Below are positions 17,490 through 24,897 of a stretch of DNA of 64,000 nucleotides, in pieces. The DNA comes from JAWXCM01 sp034408745 (GTDB lineage: Bacteria; Acidobacteriota; Terriglobia; Bryobacterales; Bryobacteraceae). A program made the translations under genes and the position numbers. The first letter of the stretch is position 1. Each line of letters starts with the position of its first letter. The stretch spans positions 1 through 64,000 of the forward strand of contig JAWXCM010000103.1 in the NCBI GenBank assembly GCA_034408745.1, given 5' to 3'. A model generated the notes under the pieces. The model saw nothing but the letters and a program-made list of their open reading frames with translations, did not search any database and had not been told where the DNA came from.

Positions 17490-18561
17490 CCACCTCGACA
17501 TTTGCCGGGTCCATCTCCGCGTAAATCGGCAACGACAGCACCTCGTTGGCTGCGGTCTCGGACTGGGGCAGCGAGCCTTGCGGCCAGCGCGGGTCGGCGT
17601 AAGCGGGCTGCAGATGGAGCGGGATCGGGTAGTGGATCGCGGTGCCGATTCCTGCGGCGGTCAACTCCTGCTGTACGCGGTCGCGCTCGGCGACCCGCAC
17701 CGTGTAGGTGTGATACACGTGTCGTGAATCGGGAAGCACGGCCGGCCGGGTTACGCCGGGCACGCCGTCGAGCAGCGCATCGTAGCGGGCGGCAAGGGCT
17801 CGGCGAGCCTCGGTCCACTGCTCCACATATTTCAATTTCACTGACAGCACCGCGCCCTGGATGCCCTCCATCCGGTAATTGAATCCGCGAACGGCGTGGT
17901 GATACTTGCGATCCTGCCCCCAGTCGCGGAGCAGGCGGACGCGTTCGGCCAGCGCGTCGTCATTGGTGGTGACCAGGCCGCCTTCGCCGCAGGCTCCCAT
18001 GTTCTTCGTCGGATAAAAGCTGAAGCAGCCGAGGTCGCCGATGGCGCCTGCGCGGCGGCCCTGGAACTCGGCGCCATGCGCCTGGGCTGCGTCTTCAATG
18101 ACGGCGATTCCGTGACGCTTCGCGATCGCGCAGATTTCTTCCATGCCGTCTGCGATCTGGCCGTAGAGGTGGACCGGCATGACGGCCTTGGTGCGAGGCG
18201 TGATGGCGGCTTCGAACTGCGCCACGTCGAGACTGAACGTGCGCGGGTTGATGTCGACCAGCACGGGCGTCGCGCTGCAGTAATGCACGGCGGCGACGGT
18301 GGCGGCGAAGGTGAACGGGACGGTGATGACTTCGTCACCGGGCTCGACGCCTGCGGCCAGCAGGGCGAGGTGCAGCGCGCTGGTGCCTGAGTTCACGGCA
18401 ATCGCATGCCTGGCGCCCGAGTACGAAACGAACCCATTTTCGAACTCGGACACGAACTTCCCAAGGATGAACTGGCGGCTGTCGAGCACCTGGTCGATGG
18501 CCTGCCGGAGCTCTTCCCGCAGCGCGTCATGCTGCGGTTTTAAGTCTGCGTAGGGGATCAA
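17440..18561 (-). CDS. DegT/DnrJ/EryC1 family PLP-dependent sugar aminotransferase
   Basis: This 373-residue enzyme belongs to the aminotransferases that add an amino group to keto-sugar nucleotides. The PLP-binding lysine is in SFYPTKNMGACGEGG, and the conserved N-terminal VNSGTSALHLAL and VIEDAAQAHGA segments are present. It probably makes an amino sugar for a surface polysaccharide or glycoprotein. No other sugar-nucleotide genes are adjacent, so the product is not predictable; the membrane glycosyltransferase at 15.3 kb is the closest possible partner. The 3' end overlaps the toxin gene on the other strand, and the 5' end is 34 bases from imuA, divergent. Confidence 0.92.
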   Translation of the reverse strand: MIPYADLKPQHDALREELRQAIDQVLDSRQFILGKFVSEFENGFVSYSGARHAIAVNSGTSALHLALLAAGVEPGDEVITVPFTFAATVAAVHYCSATPVLVDINPRTFSLDVAQFEAAITPRTKAVMPVHLYGQIADGMEEICAIAKRHGIAVIEDAAQAHGAEFQGRRAGAIGDLGCFSFYPTKNMGACGEGGLVTTNDDALAERVRLLRDWGQDRKYHHAVRGFNYRMEGIQGAVLSVKLKYVEQWTEARRALAARYDALLDGVPGVTRPAVLPDSRHVYHTYTVRVAERDRVQQELTAAGIGTAIHYPIPLHLQPAYADPRWPQGSLPQSETAANEVLSLPIYAEMDPANVEVVSRALADSVRGSADRP

Positions 18562-18595
18562 AACTCAGTGTACAATAGGCGAATAGAAGGCGAAA

Positions 18596-19264
18596 ATGAA
18601 CAGCGCAGCCCTGTCCCGATTCCTCATCAACGAAGCCGAACTTCGCCAACAGGCTGAGCGCGAGTACCTTCCGACCGGCATCAGCGCCTTCGACAACGCG
18701 TTGGGAGGACTGCCTCGCGGGACGCTGACCGAGATCTGGGGACCCGCCACTTCAGGTAAAACTACATTCTGGAACACGTTCCTGGCCCGCGCGACGGCTG
18801 CCGGGGAGTTCTGCGCTCTGGTCGACGGCGGCGACACGTTTGACCCTGTCTCGGCGCAGGCGGCAGGGGCGGATTTGTCGAAGCTGCTGTGGGTTCGATG
18901 CCGCAACGTGGAGCAGGCGCTGAAAGCCACTGACCTCCTGATCCATGCGGGCGGGTGGGGGATGGTCGTGATGGATTTGAGTGAAATCCGACCAGCCGCG
19001 GTTCGCCGTATACCGATGACATGGTGGTACAGGTTTCGCAGAGCTGTCGAGCGCACGCCGACCGCCTTTCTGGTGGTGGAGCAGGAGCCATTCGTCAAGA
19101 ACTGCGCGGTTCTGGCGCTGGAGTTTCCGGCAGCTCCGCCGGTCTGGTCGAGCGGCCATCCCCGATTCCGGGTGCTGCGAGGCACAGGGGTCCGCGTGAC
19201 ACCGCGCAAGCCGGTCCGAGCCCGCGAGGCTTCGTTCCAGACGCGCGCACGGGGAATCGTCTAA
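18596..19264 (+). CDS. imuA: ImuA-like RecA-fold mutasome protein
   Basis: This 222-residue protein has a RecA/SulA-like ATPase fold: LPTGISAFDNALGGLPRG, a P-loop-like ATSGKTTF and a Walker B-like MVVMDLSE. It is the usual first partner of ImuB in DNA-damage mutagenesis cassettes, where it supports translesion synthesis by ImuC/DnaE2. Its stop (TAA, 19262-19264) shares an A with the ImuB ATG, so the two are coupled. Upstream lies TACAAT (18571-18576), a possible -10 element. No LexA site could be identified with confidence. Confidence 0.85.
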   Translation: MNSAALSRFLINEAELRQQAEREYLPTGISAFDNALGGLPRGTLTEIWGPATSGKTTFWNTFLARATAAGEFCALVDGGDTFDPVSAQAAGADLSKLLWVRCRNVEQALKATDLLIHAGGWGMVVMDLSEIRPAAVRRIPMTWWYRFRRAVERTPTAFLVVEQEPFVKNCAVLALEFPAAPPVWSSGHPRFRVLRGTGVRVTPRKPVRAREASFQTRARGIV

Positions 19265-20649
19265 TGTACGCGTGTATCCATATCCCTGCGCTGCCGGCGG
19301 CTCGACATGCTGCTCTGGTGCGGTGCGCCGGATCGTTCTCCCCGCTGGTGCAGCCGGCAGCGGATCGCGTGCTGGTCGACATACGCGGGCTCGGGAAACT
19401 GATGGGGCGGCCGAGGCAGATTGCTGAGCGGATGTGCGCCGTCCTGCTGGATGCGGGGTTCGCATCGGACGATGTACGCATTGCGATTGCGGCGAATCCG
19501 CATGCTGCGACTGCGGCGGCCAGGGGAATTCCGGGACTGACTGTGCTGACGCCGGGCGATGAGGCGCGCGCACTGGCGAGGCTTCCGCTGGCGCTGCTGG
19601 ACCCTGAGCCGGAGTTGTTCGACACGCTGGCGGCGTGGGGAATCCACACGTTCGGCGATCTGTCGCGACTGCCCGAGACGGGTCTGGCCGAGCGGCTGGG
19701 ACCGGAAGGCGTACGGCTCCACATGCTGGCGCGGGGGCAGTCTCCGGGGCCGCTGGTTCCGGAGAAGGAAACCATCGATTTTACGGCGCGGCTCGAACTG
19801 GAGCACGCACTCGATTCGCTGGAGCCGCTGGCGTTTTTGCTGGCTCGTCTGCTGGGCGAAGTGTGCGGGCGGCTGGTATCGAACGGTCTCGCGGCCACTG
19901 AAATTTCCGTCGTGCTGAGTCTGGAAAACAAGACGCAGCACACGCGCACCATCCGTCTGCCATACGCGACGACGGACAGCACATCACTTCTCAAGCTCCT
20001 CCAGTACGACCTCGCGGCACACCCGCCTCAGTCCCCCATCCTTGTAGTTGCCCTCCTTGCCGAACCCTCCCCGCAGCGCCGCCTGCAGGGAGGGCTCTTC
20101 ATTCCGGTGGCTCCGGAAGCCGAAAAGTTGGAAGTGACGCTGGCCCGGCTCGCGGCCGTGGTCGGGGAAGGGAATGTTGGGTCGCCGGAACTGCAGAACA
20201 CGCACCGGCCTGACTCGTTTCGCGTGAATCGATTTGTGGCGCGGCCGGGCGGGATGCAGCAGGCGCTGCCGCCCTCGCATGTTTCGCCTCCCATGGCGAT
20301 TCGTTTGTTTCGTCCGCCGATTCCGGCTGATGTTGTTGCTCCGCTGGGGTATCCGCAGCGGATCACGACGGCTCGCGGGATTGGGGGGAATGTGGTGGGG
20401 TATGCCGGGCCGTGGCGCACTTCGGGCGACTGGTGGCGTGCTGATGCCTGGGCTCGGGATGAGTGGGATATTGCGTTGCAGTCGGGAGCGCTGTATCGAA
20501 TCAGCCGCGAAATTTACAGCGGTCCGGGGACGTTGCGCGGATCGGATTCACCACCACCGCCGCCGGCTGCTGCGCCCGAGCCGGTGTTTGCGGCGCCGGA
20601 GCGATCGAACATGGCGATGCGGTGGTTCGTGAATGGGAATTATGATTAA
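19264..20649 (+). CDS. imuB: ImuB-like, catalytically inactive Y-family polymerase homologue (shortened palm)
   Basis: This 461-residue protein resembles ImuB, the non-catalytic Y-family hub of the ImuABC mutasome. The helix-hairpin-helix region (LAAWGIHTFGDLSRLPE) and little-finger-like region are recognisable. The catalytic acidic residues of Y-family polymerases are absent: the first strand reads IHIPALPAAR instead of IHxDxDxFF, and the second acidic motif region reads VLVDIRGLGKLMG. Only about 45 residues separate these strands, roughly 60 fewer than expected for an ordinary ImuB, so the palm is cut short. No dnaE2 (imuC) follows; an unrelated permease starts 3 bases later. Confidence 0.8.
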   Translation: MYACIHIPALPAARHAALVRCAGSFSPLVQPAADRVLVDIRGLGKLMGRPRQIAERMCAVLLDAGFASDDVRIAIAANPHAATAAARGIPGLTVLTPGDEARALARLPLALLDPEPELFDTLAAWGIHTFGDLSRLPETGLAERLGPEGVRLHMLARGQSPGPLVPEKETIDFTARLELEHALDSLEPLAFLLARLLGEVCGRLVSNGLAATEISVVLSLENKTQHTRTIRLPYATTDSTSLLKLLQYDLAAHPPQSPILVVALLAEPSPQRRLQGGLFIPVAPEAEKLEVTLARLAAVVGEGNVGSPELQNTHRPDSFRVNRFVARPGGMQQALPPSHVSPPMAIRLFRPPIPADVVAPLGYPQRITTARGIGGNVVGYAGPWRTSGDWWRADAWARDEWDIALQSGALYRISREIYSGPGTLRGSDSPPPPPAAAPEPVFAAPERSNMAMRWFVNGNYD

Positions 20650-20652
20650 CCA

Positions 20653-23052
20653 ATGGTTCGCGATTTTCAGCACGCGGTGCGGTGGCTGCGCCAGAATCCT
20701 CTGTTCGGCATTAGCGCCATCCTGATTCTTGCTCTGGGGATTGGCGCGACTACGGCGGTGTTCAGCATCGTCGACGCGGTGCTGCTGCGGCCACTTCCGT
20801 ATGAGGCTGCGGAACGGCTGGTGCGGGTGGACGAAAGCGCGTCGAAGCGTCCGATATCGGGAGTACCGGCGGCAGACTACATGCGCTGGCGCGACCGCAC
20901 CGACTTGTTTGAAAAGACTGTCCCGTATCTGCGAGATACCGTCACCCTGACCGGCAGCGGTGAGCCTGAGCAGGTCGCCGCACTGCGCGCTTCCGGTGCC
21001 TTGTTCCCACTGCTGGGCGTTCATGCTCATATTGGGCGGGCGCTGATGGAGTCCGATGACGAACCGGGCTCGGCGAAAGTGGCCGTGATTAGTGACCGGC
21101 TGTGGAGGAAGCGGTTTCAGGCCGACCCGGGCGTTGTAGGCAGAGCGGTGACCATTTCCGACGAGGTGTTCACCATCGCCGGTGTCATGCCGCGCGAGTT
21201 CGCGTTCCCTCAGTCGAATGTCGACGTATGGGCGCCGTTTCGGGTGACTCCGACTTTCAATATGTGGTTCCAGGTGGTGGCTCGGTTAAAGCCGGGCGTC
21301 ACTTTGCCGCAGGCGGGCAGTGCTTTGGAAGTGGTTGCGCGGCAAATGGAGCAGGAGAGCCCGAAGGACAACGAAGGGCTGCGGATCGCGGTGACGCCGT
21401 GGAGCGAGCGCGCCGATACGAAGTATGAATCGACGATTATTTTTGTGCTGGCTGCGGTGGGCCTGGTGCTGCTGATTGCCTGCGCCGATGTCGGCAGTCT
21501 CTTACTGAGCCGCGCGGTGCAGCGCCAGCGGGAAATCGCGATTCGCTCATCGCTCGGCGCGGGGTTCTGGCGCGTGACGCGTCAGCTGTTGACCGAGAGC
21601 TTTGTGCTGGTGGTGATGGGAAGTGCTGCCGGTGTTGCTGTCGCGTATTTTTTGCTGCAGTTTCTTGCCCGTCAACTGGCCGCGCTGCCCATCGTGTTGC
21701 CCCACCTGCAGCATGTCGCACTGAATGCGCGAGTGCTGCTGTTCAGCGCGGGGCTTTGCATGCTGCTGGTGGTTCTCTGCAGTCTGGCTCCGGTTCTGAT
21801 GGCATTTCGGACCGATATTCAGAGTGTGTTGCGGGGCGTGCGCACGGGAACCGGCCCAAAGAGCTCGACGCGGCTGTTCTCTTTTCTGATTGCTTCCGAG
21901 GCTGCGTTTGCGTGTCTGCTGCTGGTGGGATCTGGGCTGATGGTGCGTAGTCTGTTGCGTCTGCAGCAGGAAGACCATGGCTTCCGCGCCGATCATGTGC
22001 TCACGTTGCGCGTACCGGTGGGGATGCGCACCTCACTGCGACCGCCGGGAAAGTACGACACACGGCCCAGACAGATGGCATATTACAACGAAATTCTGGA
22101 GCGTGTGGAGAGAATTCCCGGTATTTCCGCCGCCGCTGTGGTGAATAATCTGCCGCTTTCCGGCGTGAGCAGCACTATGTCGACTCGCTTCCCCGATGGT
22201 AAGGCGGTGCTGAACTCCACGCGGACCGTCAGCCCGCAATACTTCGCAGCCATGGGCATCCCTGTGATCTCCGGGCGAACCTTCACAGACCGTGACCACG
22301 CCGAGGCGCCCGGAGTGGCGATTATCAACGAGTATCTGGCGCGGCAGCTTTTTCCGAATACAAACCCGGTGGGTTTGGTCCTGCCTTCCACCGAGTCGAG
22401 TGCGCCTCCTGTGACGGTGGTGGGCGTCGTCAAAGACACCACTCAGGTGAGTTACGATCAGCCCGTAAAAGGTGAGATCTATCGCCCCATCCGACAATTT
22501 ATTTTTGCCGCCTTTATGTCTACCATCGTGGTGCGGACACCCGGTGATCCCCGGTCGATTGCAGTGGCTGTCCAGAAAGAAGTATGGGCCGTGAACCCGG
22601 ATCAGCCTGTTGTGAAGGTGGAAACGATGGAGGATGTAGTCGCCAATTCCATCTGGCGTCCGCGTTTTTCGGCGTGGATTTTCTCTGCTCTCGGTACGCT
22701 CGCGCTATTACTAACCGCCGCTGGAATCTACGGAGTTGTGGCCTATACCAGTTCTCTGCGGGCGCACGAGACGGGAATCCGCATCGCGCTTGGAGCGACT
22801 CCCAGGCACATTGTGGCCAACACCCTGCGCACGTCGATTGTGCCTGTTGGTCTCGGTCTGGCCGCGGGACTGCTCGGGGCTGTGTTCCTGTCGCGTGTGC
22901 TGGAGAGCGTGCTGTATGAGGTCCAGGGCACCGACCCGCTCACCTACCTGGGGGCAGTCGTGTTGCTGCTGGGAATCGGGATTGCGGCGAGCATTCCGCC
23001 CGCCTGGCGGTCCGCGCTGGCCAACCCGGTGAAGGCACTCCGAGCCGAATAA
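20653..23052 (+). CDS. MacB/FtsX-type orphan ABC permease (ADOP family)
   Basis: This intact 799-residue permease has the duplicated architecture common in Acidobacteria. An N-terminal membrane helix (ILILALGIGATTAVFSIVDAV is the core) leads into a MacB-like periplasmic domain (VAVISDRLWRKRF), an FtsX permease module (LLIACADVGSLLLSR), a second helix and periplasmic domain, and a second FtsX module (LLLTAAGIYGVVAY). No ATPase gene is adjacent. Members of the MacB superfamily use mechanotransmission rather than transport through the membrane; this family's role is unknown. It starts 3 bases after imuB and ends 3 bases from the convergent alcohol dehydrogenase. It is a good reference for the broken copy at 6.8-9.1 kb. 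Confidence 0.9.
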   Translation: MVRDFQHAVRWLRQNPLFGISAILILALGIGATTAVFSIVDAVLLRPLPYEAAERLVRVDESASKRPISGVPAADYMRWRDRTDLFEKTVPYLRDTVTLTGSGEPEQVAALRASGALFPLLGVHAHIGRALMESDDEPGSAKVAVISDRLWRKRFQADPGVVGRAVTISDEVFTIAGVMPREFAFPQSNVDVWAPFRVTPTFNMWFQVVARLKPGVTLPQAGSALEVVARQMEQESPKDNEGLRIAVTPWSERADTKYESTIIFVLAAVGLVLLIACADVGSLLLSRAVQRQREIAIRSSLGAGFWRVTRQLLTESFVLVVMGSAAGVAVAYFLLQFLARQLAALPIVLPHLQHVALNARVLLFSAGLCMLLVVLCSLAPVLMAFRTDIQSVLRGVRTGTGPKSSTRLFSFLIASEAAFACLLLVGSGLMVRSLLRLQQEDHGFRADHVLTLRVPVGMRTSLRPPGKYDTRPRQMAYYNEILERVERIPGISAAAVVNNLPLSGVSSTMSTRFPDGKAVLNSTRTVSPQYFAAMGIPVISGRTFTDRDHAEAPGVAIINEYLARQLFPNTNPVGLVLPSTESSAPPVTVVGVVKDTTQVSYDQPVKGEIYRPIRQFIFAAFMSTIVVRTPGDPRSIAVAVQKEVWAVNPDQPVVKVETMEDVVANSIWRPRFSAWIFSALGTLALLLTAAGIYGVVAYTSSLRAHETGIRIALGATPRHIVANTLRTSIVPVGLGLAAGLLGAVFLSRVLESVLYEVQGTDPLTYLGAVVLLLGIGIAASIPPAWRSALANPVKALRAE

Positions 23053-23055
23053 ACG

Positions 23056-24087
23056 TCAGATCTGAATTACGATCTTGGCCGCGCCGCCATCGCCGGTCTC
23101 CAGCATGTCGAACGCCGCATTCAGATCGTCGACGCCCATGCGGTGCGTGATGAGCTGCGCGAACAGCTTCGGGTTTGCTTTGAGCAAATCGACCGCGGCC
23201 GGAGTTTCGTGGTTTGACCGGCGCACGTTATATATTACGGTTTCTTTACGGCGAAGCACGTGGAAATTGATGGGAATTACCGGCTCGGACGGAATACCGG
23301 TAATGACGCATCGACCGGCGCTGCGAGTGGCGTCGAACGTCTGCTGAATGGTTCCGGGTTTGGTAGCGCAATCGAAGCCACAATCGACGCCGCGCTTTCC
23401 CGTCTCGGCCATGATTTGCTTTACGGGGTCGACCTGAGTGGGATCGATCACTACGTCGGCACCCATTTTCAGGGCGAGTTCACGCCGGTTTTTGCGGGGC
23501 TCAACACACCAAATTCGACCTGCACCAGAGATGCGCAATGACGCGATAGTCAGCAGCCCAATGGGGCCGGCGCCAAAGACAACAGCCGTTTCGCCGAGCT
23601 GAATCTTAGCCATACCCAGCGAGTGCACGACGACGGCGAGCGGCTCAAACAAAGTGGCGGTGTCGCTGTCCACAGCGTCGGGAATGGGCAGCACATTGTG
23701 AGCCGGAAGGTTCACGAATTCCCGGAAAAATCCAGGATCGGGCGGCGAACTGAGAAAGCGAATATTGCTGCAGACGTTGTGATGACCGCTGTGACAATGC
23801 TCGCAGTGATAGCAATAGAGCGCTGGTTCCAGCAGCGCCCGCGCTCCGGTAGTGACACCGGTAACGCCGGGACCCGCCTCCACGATCTCGCCCGTGGGCT
23901 CATGTCCGAGCACGACGGGGTAATTGATGATTACGTCGCCGATGGATCCTTCGGCGTAGTAATGCAAATCAGAGCCGCAGATTCCCACGTGGCGCACGCG
24001 CACCTGGATTTCACCAGGGCCGGGGGGCACACGCTCAGCATCAAGGACGCGGAAACGTCGAGGTTCGTAGAGTTCGGAAACGAGCAC
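23056..24087 (-). CDS. Zinc-dependent medium-chain alcohol/polyol dehydrogenase
   Basis: This 343-residue MDR enzyme resembles sorbitol, xylitol or L-idonate dehydrogenases. Catalytic zinc ligands are the cysteine in GICGSD and the histidine-glutamate of LGHEPTG; the structural zinc lobe has the four-cysteine pattern CYHCEHCHSGHHNVC. The Rossmann motif is VVFGAGPIGL, followed by an acidic residue in CVEPRK at the end of the second strand, consistent with NAD preference. It oxidises a secondary alcohol group of a sugar alcohol or sugar acid; the exact substrate cannot be read. A zinc-ribbon gene lies 5 bases upstream in the same orientation. Confidence 0.9.
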   Translation of the reverse strand: MLVSELYEPRRFRVLDAERVPPGPGEIQVRVRHVGICGSDLHYYAEGSIGDVIINYPVVLGHEPTGEIVEAGPGVTGVTTGARALLEPALYCYHCEHCHSGHHNVCSNIRFLSSPPDPGFFREFVNLPAHNVLPIPDAVDSDTATLFEPLAVVVHSLGMAKIQLGETAVVFGAGPIGLLTIASLRISGAGRIWCVEPRKNRRELALKMGADVVIDPTQVDPVKQIMAETGKRGVDCGFDCATKPGTIQQTFDATRSAGRCVITGIPSEPVIPINFHVLRRKETVIYNVRRSNHETPAAVDLLKANPKLFAQLITHRMGVDDLNAAFDMLETGDGGAAKIVIQI

Positions 24088-24092
24088 GTTGT

Positions 24093-24587
24093 TTATTTCT
24101 TAAAGAGATTGTCGAATGCGGCGCGGGCGTCGCTGGAGTTGCGCACCGCGGAGGGTACAACTACGGGAGGGGCAACGGTGGGCGCGGAACCATCCCGCAT
24201 TACCGTTACTCTGGCGCTGAACAACTCGCACTCATTGCCTTTGTCCTTATATGGAAGGCGGGCGGGAATTGGCTTGAGACATTGAAATCGTGTGGACGAT
24301 TCGAAATGCGCACACTGCTTACAGCAATGCAGTTCGACGTTGCATTTCGGGCAATTTCCACGGAAATCGGTTCCTGGGGGGAGTATCGTCGCGCAACTGA
24401 AACAACGCGACGCGGTAACGGACTGCACAAGACGGGGAAGGCGGGGGCCGTTGGGGTCCTGGAGAGTTCTGGGGCCTTGTGGGCCGCGTGGCTTTTGGGA
24501 ACCACCGCCATTGTCACGGCGCTCGCCGCCGCGGTCACGGTCGAGATCCTGATAACCGTGCTGCCTGTACTTACGATCCTGATCCAT
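24093..24587 (-). CDS. Cysteine-rich zinc-ribbon protein of unknown function
   Basis: This 164-residue protein starts with a hydrophilic, arginine/glycine-rich, probably disordered tail. The middle holds a cysteine-rich block: CFSC, then CPKC, then CCKQC, then single cysteines near QCLKPIP and NECELF. The pattern fits one or two zinc ribbons. The C-terminus ends in a short helix (RAAFDNLFKK). No family name was recognised. It is the first gene of a pair with the alcohol dehydrogenase 5 bases downstream. RNA, DNA or protein binding are all possible. Confidence 0.7.
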   Translation of the reverse strand: MDQDRKYRQHGYQDLDRDRGGERRDNGGGSQKPRGPQGPRTLQDPNGPRLPRLVQSVTASRCFSCATILPPGTDFRGNCPKCNVELHCCKQCAHFESSTRFQCLKPIPARLPYKDKGNECELFSARVTVMRDGSAPTVAPPVVVPSAVRNSSDARAAFDNLFKK

Positions 24588-24695
24588 AGCTATTCGAAAT
24601 AGCTCCTTGATGTAATGCGGGGGGACAGAGAAAACCGGCTTAAACGGAATAGTTTAGCAGCAAGTTATTCCACCACCATTGTAGTCGAGAAACTC

Positions 24696-24718
24696 ACGGC
24701 GTGGGGGACGCCGTTTTT
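24696..24718 (+). terminator. Hairpin with T-run on the + strand
   Basis: ACGGCGT (24696-24702) and ACGCCGT (24708-24714) form a perfect 7-bp stem around a GGGGG loop, and the stem is followed by TTTT. It looks like an intrinsic terminator for + strand transcription, yet both flanking genes are on the - strand. Either a small + strand RNA ends here or the hairpin serves another purpose. Confidence 0.45.
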
Positions 24719-24742
24719 ACCCTCGACGGTTCTCCCTGCGAC

Positions 24743-24787
24743 TTCAACTGGTTCAGCCTCACCAGCGTGAGACTTGAACCAGTTGAA
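24743..24787. repeat. Long inverted repeat between glgP and the zinc-ribbon gene
   Basis: TTCAACTGGTTCA (24743-24755) and TGAACCAGTTGAA (24775-24787) are perfect 13-bp complements, and inside them CTCAC (24758-24762) pairs with GTGAG (24767-24771) around a CAGC loop. The whole is a stable, nearly continuous hairpin in either strand. There is no T-run, so it is not a standard terminator. The rest of the 24588-24897 gap contains short open frames that show no recognisable protein family. Confidence 0.55.
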
Positions 24788-24897
24788 ACACACCATAGCG
24801 GTTTTGTTTCGGCTCCGCCACGATGCGTTGCAGGAAACCAGTAGACGCAGTCCGCAGGGCAAATCGTTGCACAGTTTTTTTCAAACAATTTCCACTG

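Noticed and set aside
18541..18595. LexA-type SOS box before imuA
   Set aside because: No inverted GTTC/GAAC or other known LexA pattern could be placed with confidence.
24775..24800. A tRNA-like GGTTCAA motif in the inverted repeat near 24.77 kb
   Set aside because: There is no matching acceptor stem, anticodon arm or CCA-side pairing; the motif is a by-product of the hairpin sequence.
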